Shown here one piece after another: positions 51,265 to 61,800 of a DNA stretch of 64,000 nucleotides. This stretch comes from Nocardia speluncae NBRC 108251 (GTDB taxonomy: Bacteria; Actinomycetota; Actinomycetes; Mycobacteriales; Mycobacteriaceae). Location: NCBI RefSeq assembly GCF_001613245.1, contig NZ_BDBZ01000037.1:62001-126000 (forward strand). The letters run 5' to 3'. How positions within the stretch are numbered: position 1 is the stretch's first letter; each line of letters starts with the position of its first letter. The notes under the pieces are model-generated. The model did no database searches. It was not told the DNA's origin and was given only the letters and a program-made list of their open reading frames with translations. The position numbers and the translations under genes are program-made.

Positions 51265-51295
51265 CTGTGCGCGGCCCGCCGACGGCTGCGCACAG
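51265..51295 (+). other. 12-bp-stem hairpin upstream of the small secreted protein gene
   Basis: CTGTGCGC (51265-51272) pairs with GCGCACAG (51288-51295), and the stem extends four further pairs inward, including one G-U, to a 7-nt loop. It lies 90 bp before the ATG at 51385. It is either a second terminator of the upstream gene or a structure in the leader of the small gene. Confidence 0.45.
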
Positions 51296-51384
51296 CTTGT
51301 CGACCGGAAGGGCGTACTCGGCCCGCTCCACACATCTAGGATGAAGCCCTCATATCGAACTCCAGCTCAGCTGAAAGGTATTCG

Positions 51385-51603
51385 ATGACGAAACCCGGCT
51401 CGAAATTCTTGATCTCCGCTCTCGGATTCGTTGCGCTACCACTGATAATGTCCGCACCGGCCGCCGCGCAGGGTTTGCCACTGACTCCCGCCGTGACCGA
51501 TTCGGCAACCGCAGTCGATGCACCCCCACCTTGCGTCAACTATCCCGGCAACATCCCGTGCAACCTGTCGACATTCTCGAGCTCGATCGGCGTGGGCCAC
51601 TGA
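51385..51603 (+). CDS. small secreted peptide, unknown function
   Basis: A 72-aa precursor with a clear signal peptide (KFLISALGFVALPLIMSAPA then AAAQ cleavage) and a mature part of about 43 residues. The mature peptide is Pro/Ser/Thr-rich with two Cys in PPPCVNYPGNIPCNLS, so one disulphide loop is likely. AAAGG precedes the ATG at 51385. Such two-Cys mini-proteins are frequent in Nocardia and mycobacteria, and their roles are unknown. It is convergent with the kinase gene, 29 bp between stops. Confidence 0.6.
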   Translation: MTKPGSKFLISALGFVALPLIMSAPAAAQGLPLTPAVTDSATAVDAPPPCVNYPGNIPCNLSTFSSSIGVGH

Positions 51604-51632
51604 ACGGACGCCGGTGCCGCAGGCGTGGACGG

Positions 51633-53966
51633 TCAGAAGATTCGCAGGTTCCCGACATAGACCTTCCCGCCTACCGAAACCGGCATGTATTCGCTGGTGA
51701 TCTCCCATGCCTGACCGGAAGCGTTCCACACCTCCAGTGAGTGGCCCGCACCGGAGGTTTCGGTGGCGACGGCGATGTTGTTGCCGTCGGTGCCGAGTGG
51801 CGTTGCTTCCGGTACGTAGCCGGGAATCACGTGTTCGCCGGTGTAGGCGTCTATCACCCGCCCCGAATCAGAGGTGATGATCAACGTGCCGATACCGCGC
51901 AACAGCAGCTCGGAACTGTCCTCGGCGCCGTAGGATTCGTTCTCCCACAGCACCGTCCCGGTACGCGGGGCGATTCCCGCATAGGTCGTCTTGTTCCCAT
52001 CCATTTTCATGACGGTCGGTACCGATGTCTCGGCTGCGGTTTTCTCGAACGCGGTCGGCAGATGCCGGCTCGGCAGCCACCCGCCGGCGATCTCGCCGGT
52101 CTCGGCGCCGTTGCGGTCGTAGATCTCGGGCGTGGAACCGCGCTCGGCGAGGACGAATCCGTCGACGAAGACATTCCAGTGATCGGCACCGATCTCCTCG
52201 ACCGAATCGCGCCGGAACACCTCTTTCCCGTCTTCGAGCCGGATCACCCGGAATTCCCATTTCGACAGCGGTCGAGCCGGAGCCGGTGCGGACTTGATCA
52301 CCGCCAGCCGGGCCGCGCCGAAAACGTCGATCCAATGGTGAGGTTCGAGCGAGGGCCGGGAATCGGGCCAGCTGATCGCCGGAAGTTCCCCGCCGTCCGC
52401 GCCGATCGACCGCAACGTCGGCGGCCAACCGTCGTCGGTGCTGTCCACGAAGACGAACCGATCACCAGCGGCAGTCAGATCGAAAACATGTTCTCTCGAA
52501 GCAATGGTGGTGATGATCCGCCCGGCGACGAGATCGATGACCACGACCGCATCATCCGGTACCGACGCACCTTGCAGAGAGCAAGCAGCAGCCGCACGGC
52601 TTTCGACGACGACGCAGCGGCCCAGGTTTCGCTGCGCTGTGTCCACCGGAATCGGCGCGGTACCGTCCCGGAGCCGACCGGTGTTCGCATCGACGATATC
52701 GAGGTAGTCGATGGTGGTTCCCTCGGCCAGGCGTACCTCACGGTTGACGAGAACGATCTCGGAGTCGCCGCCGAGCACTTCCGTATCCTGAGTCTCGGCA
52801 CCGGGTGGTCCGGGGGTTTCTTGCAAGGTCCAGACAGGGGTGCCCGGTCGCGTATCCAGCGCCGGCAGGATCGGCGTCACAGGACGGCGGGGCAACTGTG
52901 CGGCTTCCCCCGCGACGGCGTCCTGTTGAAATGCCCACACCCCGAGCACACCGGCAACGACCAGCACCGACACGGCAGCAAGCGCTGCGATGAGCACCCC
53001 GGTCCGGCGCCGAGTCGCACCGGGTTCCGGGAGAGCCGAGCCCGGCGGCGGGTTTCGGTGGTGCGGTGCGCGGACGGTCGTCGACTGGTTGACAACCGTT
53101 GCCACATAGCGGCCGGCCGGCGATTGCGGCGGCCGCAGCGCGAGTGTATTGGCGAGGGCGGCCGCGAAATCCTTACTGCTGGGAAAACGCTCTTCCGGAG
53201 TTTTCGCCATCGCCCGCGTCAGCACCCGATCCACGTACGGCGAAAGATCGGGCCGCCGCTCCCGCACACTCGGTACCGGCTGCTGCGCATGAGCCATGAT
53301 CACTGCGACCGGATTCGTTCCGGTGAACGGCTGCACCCCGGTCAGCAGATGAAACGCGGTGGCAGCCAGTGCATACTGGTCCGATCGCGGACCGACCGGT
53401 AGTCCCTGCATCTGCTCCGGAGACGCGTAGGCGACGGTGCCGACGGTCAGGCCGGTCCCGGTGAGATCCGAAGTCTCCGGCCCCATCCGGGCGATCCCGA
53501 AATCGGTCAGCAGGTAGTGCCCCGTACCCGCAAGCAAGATATTGGCGGGTTTCACATCCCGGTGAACCAGCCCGCGCGCACCCGCATAATCGAGCGCATC
53601 CGCCACCTCGGCGACAGCGCGCACCACATCGGTAACGGCTATCCCGGCCGGCGCGGCCCGCAGCAACGCCGACGCGTCGACACCGTCGATCAGCTGCAAC
53701 GCGATCCATAGTCGCCCGTCGAATTCGCCACGATCGTGCACGCTGACGATACCGGGATGCGATAACGACGCCGCAAGATCGGCCTCCCGCTCGAAACGAC
53801 GCCGGTACGAATCGTCATACGTGAGCGGCGCGGCAAGCACTTTCACCGCATCCGACCGGGGCAGCCGAGGATGCCGGGCCGCATAGACCTCCCCCATACC
53901 ACCGGCGCCGAGCAGCCGTTCGATGATGTAACCGGCGAACACCGATCCGGGCGCCAACGCAGCCAA
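51633..53966 (-). CDS. receptor-type Ser/Thr kinase with predicted beta-propeller sensor (PknD-like)
   Basis: About 777 aa from TTG 53966 (GGGAGG 9 bp upstream; ATG 54011 is an alternative). The kinase domain has G-loop RLLGAGGMGEVYAA, Lys42, HRD at 135-137 and DFG at 155-157, with TVAYASPEQM. A transmembrane helix at about 320-345 (TGVLIAALAAVSVLVVAGVL) separates it from some 430 external residues with repeated short beta segments. Examples are TIDYLDIVDANTGRLRDGTA, TVMKMDGNKTTYAGIAPRTG and IITSDSGRVIDAYTGEHVIP. These resemble PQQ-type propeller blades as in PknD. It is downstream of the PKS and BVMO genes on the same strand. Confidence 0.85.
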   Translation of the reverse strand: MAALAPGSVFAGYIIERLLGAGGMGEVYAARHPRLPRSDAVKVLAAPLTYDDSYRRRFEREADLAASLSHPGIVSVHDRGEFDGRLWIALQLIDGVDASALLRAAPAGIAVTDVVRAVAEVADALDYAGARGLVHRDVKPANILLAGTGHYLLTDFGIARMGPETSDLTGTGLTVGTVAYASPEQMQGLPVGPRSDQYALAATAFHLLTGVQPFTGTNPVAVIMAHAQQPVPSVRERRPDLSPYVDRVLTRAMAKTPEERFPSSKDFAAALANTLALRPPQSPAGRYVATVVNQSTTVRAPHHRNPPPGSALPEPGATRRRTGVLIAALAAVSVLVVAGVLGVWAFQQDAVAGEAAQLPRRPVTPILPALDTRPGTPVWTLQETPGPPGAETQDTEVLGGDSEIVLVNREVRLAEGTTIDYLDIVDANTGRLRDGTAPIPVDTAQRNLGRCVVVESRAAAACSLQGASVPDDAVVVIDLVAGRIITTIASREHVFDLTAAGDRFVFVDSTDDGWPPTLRSIGADGGELPAISWPDSRPSLEPHHWIDVFGAARLAVIKSAPAPARPLSKWEFRVIRLEDGKEVFRRDSVEEIGADHWNVFVDGFVLAERGSTPEIYDRNGAETGEIAGGWLPSRHLPTAFEKTAAETSVPTVMKMDGNKTTYAGIAPRTGTVLWENESYGAEDSSELLLRGIGTLIITSDSGRVIDAYTGEHVIPGYVPEATPLGTDGNNIAVATETSGAGHSLEVWNASGQAWEITSEYMPVSVGGKVYVGNLRIF

Positions 53967-54234
53967 CGTCCGATACCTCCCATATACGCCGGTGCGATGA
54001 TCACACCGCATCCCGGACCCACAGGCAAACCCGCGCCCGGATCGAGCGGACAACCCGGACTTCATCAGGGATCAAGTGCCGGCCGCGCCGGAGGAGAATC
54101 TGCTCCACACACGGCTCAGAGCAGCCGCATAACCCCTGCGCAGCAAACGTGACGCGGAGCCGGGCGGACCCCTGTGCGTATCGATCGGAGTTGCCCCGCG
54201 CCGTTGCACTCTGCGTTGCACCTCGAGTGGAGCC

Positions 54235-54251
54235 GGGGGTACATCACCCCC
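54235..54251 (-). terminator. G/C hairpin at the end of the BVMO gene
   Basis: GGGGGT (54235-54240) and ACCCCC (54246-54251) with a 5-nt loop, overlapping the stop codon of the flavoprotein gene at 54244. It probably closes the PKS-flavoprotein transcript. The stem is short, so confidence is moderate. Confidence 0.4.
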
Positions 54252-55794
54252 CGACTGTGGGAGGGAACCTCAATTCCGCATCGAAGTGATAGTCGCTGAA
54301 CGGAAAATGTCTGCCACGCCAGCGTGTTTCGAGAGCACCGGCAGGACGGAAATAGGGCATGTCCCCCTGGGAGTTGCGGTAATAGGTTCGAATGCCCTTG
54401 TTTTGCGTGCCGACGTAGTGCCGAAGGACCTGACCGCGCCGGCAGATCTCGGCATGGTAGGCGGCGTGCGCCTTCTCGCTCACCTCGACAGTCGACGCCT
54501 GCCGGCGCCGGGCCTCCACTATCGCTCGAATAGCGTGTGATGCAGTTGTTTCCACCATGCCGTGCCATCCGATATCGGCCATCGCGTACGGTCCGACCAG
54601 CATCCAGCGGTTCGGCAGGCCGGCTACGGCGACACCTTCGTAGGCCTGTAACCCATGGGCGCCGAAGAACCGACCGAGGTCGAATCCGTCCCGCCCGACG
54701 ACGGTGCCTTCGGCGTAACTTTCCGGATCGGTGTACATCTCGTAGCCGGTTGCCAGCACGATGACGTCATAGTGATGCTCGGTGCCGTCGCCGGCCCGGA
54801 TGCCCTGCTCGGTGAACCGCTCGATATCGTCGGTGACCAGGCGAACGTTGTCGCGATTGAACACCGCCGGATATCCGGTCGACAAGGTGGGTCGCTTCGC
54901 CATGGGGCCATAGCCGGGTGTCAGTGCGGCGGCCGTTTCGGGGTCGTCGATGATCCGCCGGAGATACGCTCGGTAAACCCGCTTGGCGAAGGCATCGAAT
55001 GCGGCCATCAACGGTTTCGCCACTGTCAAGGGCATAATCGTGGCCAGTCTGGCAATAGGTTCCAACCCCAGCAGTAACATCCCGCACTGGGCCGCTGCCA
55101 CGCCCGGCACCCGCAAGGCGGCTTGGAACCAGCGTGGGACCGGGAAGTTGGGTTTGGGTATGCACCACACAGGTGTGCGCTGGTAGACGTCGAGCTGACC
55201 TACCTCGGGCGCGAGCGCGGGCGTGATCTGCACGGAACTCGCGCCGGTCCCGACCACAGCCACGCGCTTACCCGACATATCGTGAGCATGGTCCCAGGCG
55301 TCCGGGCGCTGCACCGGACCGGCAAAATCACCGAGACCCTTTATGCCATCGACCTTGGGGCGCAGAAAGGCGCCGACCGCGCTGATCACGAACCTGGCCG
55401 TGATGATCTCGTCGTCAGCGGTGTGCAATGCCCATCGGCGGTGTGTCTCGTCCCAAACTTCGCGAACGATCTCGGTGTGGAACCGTAGATGCCGATAGAG
55501 ACCGAAGCGGCGGGCGACATCCTGGTGATACGCCTGAACCTCGCCACCCGCCGGGAACGCCGTCGGCCAATCGGACTTGCGAGCGAACGAGTACTGGTAG
55601 ACGAGCGCCGGTACGTCCACACTGATCCCCGGGTAGGTATTGTCGCGCCAACTGCCACCGACCTCGCCCGCGCGTTCCAGGATGGTGAACTCTTCGATCC
55701 CCGCGCGTTTGAGTAGCACACCTGCCGCGATGCCGCCGGGACCCGCCCCGATCACCACGATCTCGTGATCGGGGCGGGTTGTCCTGGTGCTCAT
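54244..55794 (-). CDS. Baeyer-Villiger-type flavin monooxygenase
   Basis: A 516-aa FAD/NADPH enzyme. The first Rossmann motif is GAGPGG (16-21), then GGSWRDNTYPGISVDVPALV, the normal 'YPG..D.P' FAD contact, and the second Rossmann motif is GTGASS (182-187). The BVMO fingerprint is present as FAGPVQRPDAWD at 157-168, but the central His is Arg163. ATGYE near the end is typical. Its ATG at 55794 has GGAG and begins 30 bp after the PKS stop, so it is most likely a post-PKS tailoring enzyme for oxygen insertion or hydroxylation. The altered fingerprint may change activity. Confidence 0.88.
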   Translation of the reverse strand: MSTRTTRPDHEIVVIGAGPGGIAAGVLLKRAGIEEFTILERAGEVGGSWRDNTYPGISVDVPALVYQYSFARKSDWPTAFPAGGEVQAYHQDVARRFGLYRHLRFHTEIVREVWDETHRRWALHTADDEIITARFVISAVGAFLRPKVDGIKGLGDFAGPVQRPDAWDHAHDMSGKRVAVVGTGASSVQITPALAPEVGQLDVYQRTPVWCIPKPNFPVPRWFQAALRVPGVAAAQCGMLLLGLEPIARLATIMPLTVAKPLMAAFDAFAKRVYRAYLRRIIDDPETAAALTPGYGPMAKRPTLSTGYPAVFNRDNVRLVTDDIERFTEQGIRAGDGTEHHYDVIVLATGYEMYTDPESYAEGTVVGRDGFDLGRFFGAHGLQAYEGVAVAGLPNRWMLVGPYAMADIGWHGMVETTASHAIRAIVEARRRQASTVEVSEKAHAAYHAEICRRGQVLRHYVGTQNKGIRTYYRNSQGDMPYFRPAGALETRWRGRHFPFSDYHFDAELRFPPTVGG

Positions 55795-55824
55795 TGCGTC
55801 TCCTTCACTGAAGTTGAGTCTCCC

Positions 55825-58800
55825 TCACCGAATGGGTCGTGCCCCGGCACTCAGCTGCGTGAGCCATCGGTCTACCAGCTGTGCCGTGGCTCCGACCTCG
55901 GATCCCTGCAGCGCACCGTGATCCGCATCCACGCTCTGGACCGTTTGCGTGGTCGACCACGCTTCTGCGGGCTGCTCATCGAGGCGCTGATGCCGAGACG
56001 ACGATCCGGTGAACTCGACCGAAAGCGTTGTGGTTTCGAGAGGCCGGTGTTCGATCTGCATGGCCAGGTCGAACCACCAGCCGAATGCGGTCAACCGTGC
56101 GGTGGTGAAGCCGGCGAGGTCGGGGATGGTCGTGTGCATCTCGAGCATCTGCTTCCCACGGCCGTTGAGCCGGCCTTTATTCGCCTCGCGGGCGAGACAT
56201 CCATCGAGGATGACCAGGCCTTGCAACTGGGTATTTCCTTGTTCCGATAGCCGAGCCGCCGCTGCGTGGGCGATGTTTCCGCCTACCGAGTAACCGCCCA
56301 GGACGAAGTCGTCCTGGCCCACGGTATGGAGGATCGTCTCGACAATGCCGTCGATGGCGGCATCGAGCGAGGCAGGGAGCGGCTCGTCCGGATCGTATCC
56401 CGACAGCGGGATAGCCGAGACACGGCGGTGACTGCCCAAATGGGCGGCAAGCTGGGTGTACTGAATGGATCCGCCGAGGAATTCCGGGGCATTGACGAAC
56501 ACCATATGTGGCGAGACATCCCCACCACTGTCGCCGGGCGAACCGCCGCTGATTCCGATGCCGGCCGGCATTCCCACAGTGAAGTGGTTGTACGCCGGGC
56601 GGAGCTTCGCTGCTGCTCGCAACAGCGCCACACCGTGTCCGAACCTATTGTCTGCGATCACCTGCCGGATGACACCGACCAAAGTCTCTGCGGAAGCATC
56701 GGGGTCTGCCGCCGGAGTATCGGCAGAATCGCAAGCTGCGTCCGGCAACTGCACCGGCGCTGCCACGCTTTCCCCGTGGGCTCCGCGTAGTTCGTGCAAA
56801 ATGTGCCGGGCGACCGTGGCCGGCGTGGGGTGGTCGAAGATCAGGGTGGCGGGCAGTCGCAGTCCCGTGACCGTGTTGAGCCGGTTACGGGCCTCGATCG
56901 CGGCCAGCGAATCGAAGCCCAACTCCCGGAAGTGGCCGGCCGGATCGATCGCGTCGGGACCATCGTGGCCGAGCACCGCCGCCATCTGGTCTCGCACCAC
57001 CCGCAGCAGCATCGGCAGTTGCTCGGCTTCCGCCAGCACTGAAATCCGCTCTCGCAAACCCGTGCGCTGCTCCCGCGACGGCTCCGGCACCGAACGACGT
57101 CGTGCACTCGATACCGATCCCCGCAGCAGCGGGATCAATGTACCGGCCCGGACCTGAGCATCCAGGACCACATGATCCAGAGGTGCCGCAAGAAGCGCGG
57201 CACGGTCCGCAACGATCGCGGAGTCCAACATTGCCAGACCTTGCCCGGTCGAGATGGGTGACAACCCAGCACGCGCCAACCGAGCGGTGCCGCTATCGCC
57301 GAGATGCCCGGTCATCCCGGTATCGGAAGCCCACAATCCCCAGGCGATCGAAGTCGCGACCAGCCCACTCGCCCGCCGATGCTCGGCCAATGCATCCAGG
57401 AACACATTCGCAGCCGCGTAGTTGCCCTGCCCCGCTGCGCCGAATACACCGGCCGCCGACGAGTAGAGCACGAACATCTCCACATCCGTCCGGCTCGTGG
57501 CCTCGTGCAGATACCAGGCCGCATCGGCCTTTGCTGCCAGCACCGCATCTATCCGGTCCGGTGTCAGTGACGCGATCACACCGTCATCGAGCACACCGGC
57601 CGCATGCACCACACCTGTCAACGGGAACTGTTCCGGCACCGCCGCCACCAACTCGGCCACCCCATCGCGAGTCCCGGCATCACAAGCCACGATCCGCACC
57701 CGAGCACCCAGCCGGCCCAACTCTGCCGCCAACAGCGACGCTCCCGGCGCAGCCGCACCACGACGACTCGCCAGCACCAGCGACCGCACCCCATGGTTGG
57801 TCACCAGATGCCGCGCCGACAGCGCACCCAAACCGCCCGTACCTCCGGTTACCAGCACCGTCCCGGCCGACACCACGCCACCCGTGCCCGATTCCGGCCG
57901 TGGCAAATCGGCGGGCACCGTGCGGACGCTCTTCCCGGTATCCCGGGCTCGAACAGGTAGCCGGGCCAATCGGGCTACGTGCAGGACACCGGTACGGATC
58001 ACCACCTCGGGCTCGCCCGAATCGATCACCATCGCCAGTCCCTCGGCGGTCAGCTCTTCGGTGTCGATGTCGACCAGGACGATGCGGCCCGGAGCCTCCG
58101 ATCGAGCCGAACGCACCAGCCCCCAGACCGCTGATCCGGCCAGATCGGTGACATCGTGCCCAGTTCGGCCCACCGCGCCACGAGTGACGACAACCAGGGT
58201 GCTCGCCGCGAACCGCAACCCACCCAGCCATGCCTGCAAGACGCTCAACATCTCGTGCGTCGCATCACGGACACGGCTCGGCACATCAGCACCGGCACCG
58301 GCACGGTCGAATACGACTACCGCAGGTACTGTCACGTCCTTGTTCTGCACCCAGCTACCGAAACCCTCACCATCGGCGAAGGTTTCGGCATCGACCGGCG
58401 AGGTGATCTGCACCGCTCGGGGCGTCCACTGCACAACGTGCAGCCCGTCCTGCACCGAGAAGGTGTCCAGCTGTGCGGGGGAAACCTCCTGCACGGTCAA
58501 GGACCGCGTGGTGAGCACCAACCGGCCGAACGCATCGACGACCTGGATCGATACTGCATCGACATCGCCGGGTACCGGAGTGATACGCGCCCGCAGCAGC
58601 GACTGTCCGGTGGCATACAAAGTCACCCCCTTCCAGCAGAAGGGCACCTTCACTCGCCCTGGATCCGGATCGGCATCGACCAGCTGTCCGTGCAGCATCG
58701 ACTCCAGCAACGCCGGATGCACACCGAACCGCGAGACATCGGTCATCGACTCGGGCGGCTCGACCTCCACGAACAGTTCCGCACCACGGCGCCATACCGC

Positions 58801-61800
58801 TCGCAACCCCCGGAACGCCGGGCCATACCCGTCACCGGCTACCGCAAACCGGTCATACAGACCTTCCACAGGTACGGCGACCGCACCACCGGGCGGCCAC
58901 ACTGCCGGCGCCGCATCCTGTTCCGGCACACCCTCGATGCCCAACACACCTCGTGCGTGCAGAACCCAGATACCGTCGGCGGCCTCGGCACGGGAATAGA
59001 CCGACACCGACCGGCAGCCGAGCTCGTCGGCACCGTCCACCACTACCTGCAACTGCATCCCGGCCGCGCCGGGCAACACAAGAGGCTTGATCACCGTCAG
59101 CTCGTGCAGCAGTGCACAACCCACTTCCGCTGCCGCACGCAACACCAACTCGAGGAAGGCGGCCCCCGGTAACAGCACGAACCCACCCACAGTGCGATCG
59201 GCCAGCCATGGATGGGTCGCCAGGCCGACTCGGCCGGTCAGTACTACACCGTCCCCGTCCGGGGACACCACCACCGCCCCCAACAAGGGATGTCCGGCAG
59301 CCGATAGCCCCAACGACGCTGCATCCCCACCATTCGATACTCCATCCAACCAATACCTGCGTCGCTGAAACGCATACGTCGGCAAAGACACCCCGCCCCC
59401 ATGAACAGGGCCCAGCAAAGCCGCCCAATCCACCCCCGCACCCGACACCTCCAACTGCGCCGCCGACAGCAGGAAAGCGCCCATGTCCCCTTCGTCACGT
59501 CGCAGCGAACCCACGACGGTCACGGGATCGGCACCCACCCGAAGGTCACAGATCTGCTCGATATCGACCGTGAGCAGCGGATGCGGACTGACCTCGACGA
59601 AGGCGTTGTACCCGTCCTCCAGGAGGGCTCGAGCTGCTTGGTGGAAACACACCGGCTCCCGCAGATTCCGGAACCAGTAGTCCGCATCCAACTCGGTGCC
59701 GTCCAGTACACCACCGGTCACGCTGGACCAGAACGCCACTTGTGACGATCCGGGCCGAAGGCCGGCCAGCACCTTCAGCAGCGGTTCGCGGAGCACGTCG
59801 ACCTGCGGCGAATGTGAGCCGTAGTCTACCGAGATCCGGCGCGCGTGAACGTTGTCTCGTGCGCAGGCTTCCAGGAAATCCTCGAGCTGCACTGCCACAC
59901 CGGACACCACCGTTGCCTGCGGGCCGTTCACCGCAGCCACCGACAAGTCGTCGTATCCGGCCAGCAGCGTGGTGACCTGGTCGACCGGCATGGACACCGC
60001 CACCATCCCGCCCTGCTCAGTCAAGTCGATCAAGGCAGCCGACCGCAGGGCCACTACCCGCGCGGCATCCTCGAGCGACAGGGCCCCCGCCACATATGCC
60101 GCAGCAATCTCGCCTTGGGAATGACCCACCACCGCGTCCGGAACAACACCGACCGAGCGCCACAGCTCGGCCAACGACACCATCACCGCGAAAAGCACCG
60201 GTTGAACCACGTCGACGCGCTCCAGGGACGGCGTTCCTTCCGCACCCGCGAGCACGGCGGACAACGACCAGTCCACCAGCGGCGAAAACGCCGCATCACA
60301 CTCGGCCATCTTCCGAGCGAACACCGGCGAGCAGTCCAGTAACTGTCTTCCCATGCCCCGCCATTGAGACCCCTGACCGGGGAATACCAGCACAGTTTTG
60401 CGCGGCACTCCAGTCACACCGGTAACCACACCGGGCCCTGGAGTCTGCTCAGACAGCGCAGTCAGCCCCGCAAGCAACTGGTCACGATCCGCGCCTACAA
60501 CCACCGCACGGTGGTCGAACCGCGACCGCTGCGACACCAACGCCCGCGCCACCGCTTGCACATTCATCGACGGGTCACCGGCCACGAAATCCCGGAGACG
60601 CCGCACCTGCCCCGTCAACGCCTCCGGAGACCGACCCGATACCACCCACACCACCGGCCCATCCCCACCAGCACCAGCACCAGCACCAGTCACCGATTGC
60701 GGCGCCTGTTCGAGGATGACGTGCGCGTTGGTGCCACTGATACCGAACGCCGACACCGCCGCCCGACGCGGCCGATCGACCACCGGCCAATCACGCTGCT
60801 CGGTAAGCAACTCCACCCGCCCAGCATCCCAATCCACCTGCGAGGACGGGGTATCCACATGCAAAGTTTTGGGCAACACCCCATAACGCATGGCCTGCAC
60901 CATCTTGATCACACCAGCCAACCCCGCCGCAGCCTGCGTATGACCGATATTGGACTTGACCGAACCCAACCACACCGGCCGATCCACCGACCGACCCTGC
61001 CCATAAGTCGCCAGCAACGCCTGCGCCTCGATCGGATCACCCAACCTAGTGCCGGTCCCGTGAGCCTCGACCACATCGACCTCACCCGCCCCCACACCCG
61101 CATTCGCCAGCGCACGCCGAATCACCCGCTGCTGCGACGGACCATTCGGCGCAGTCAAACCATTCGACGCACCATCCTGATTAACCGCACTACCCCGCAC
61201 CACCGCCAACACCTGACGTTTATTACGCACGGCATCCGACAACCGCTCCAACACCAGCACACCCGAACCCTCACCGAATGCGGTCCCGTCGGCAGCCTCT
61301 GCGAAGGGTTTGCACCGGCCATCCGGCGCCAACGCCCGCTGGCGGGAGAACTCCACAAACGTTCCCGGCTTTGTCATCACGGTGACCCCGCCGGCCAATG
61401 CCAGCGAACACTCCCCCGCACGCAACGCCGCCACCGCCTGATGCAACGCCACCAGACCCGACGAACAGGCCGTATCCACCGACACCGCCGGCCCCTCCAA
61501 CCCCAGCACATACGACACCCGCCCCGACACCACAGCGCCGGCTGTTTCGCTGTGCGGGTAGTCGTGATACATCGCACCGACGTACACACCGGTATCGCTG
61601 CCGCGCAGGGTGGCCGGCCGTATCCCGGCGTGTTCGAGTGCCTCCCACACCGTTTCCAGCAGGATCCGCTGCTGCGGATCCATCGCCATCGCCTCACGCG
61701 GACTGATCCCGAAAAACTCCGCGTCGAACTCTGCCGCGTCGTACAGGAATCCGCCCTCATCCGTATACGACTTGCCCGCCACACCCGGCGCGGGATCGAA

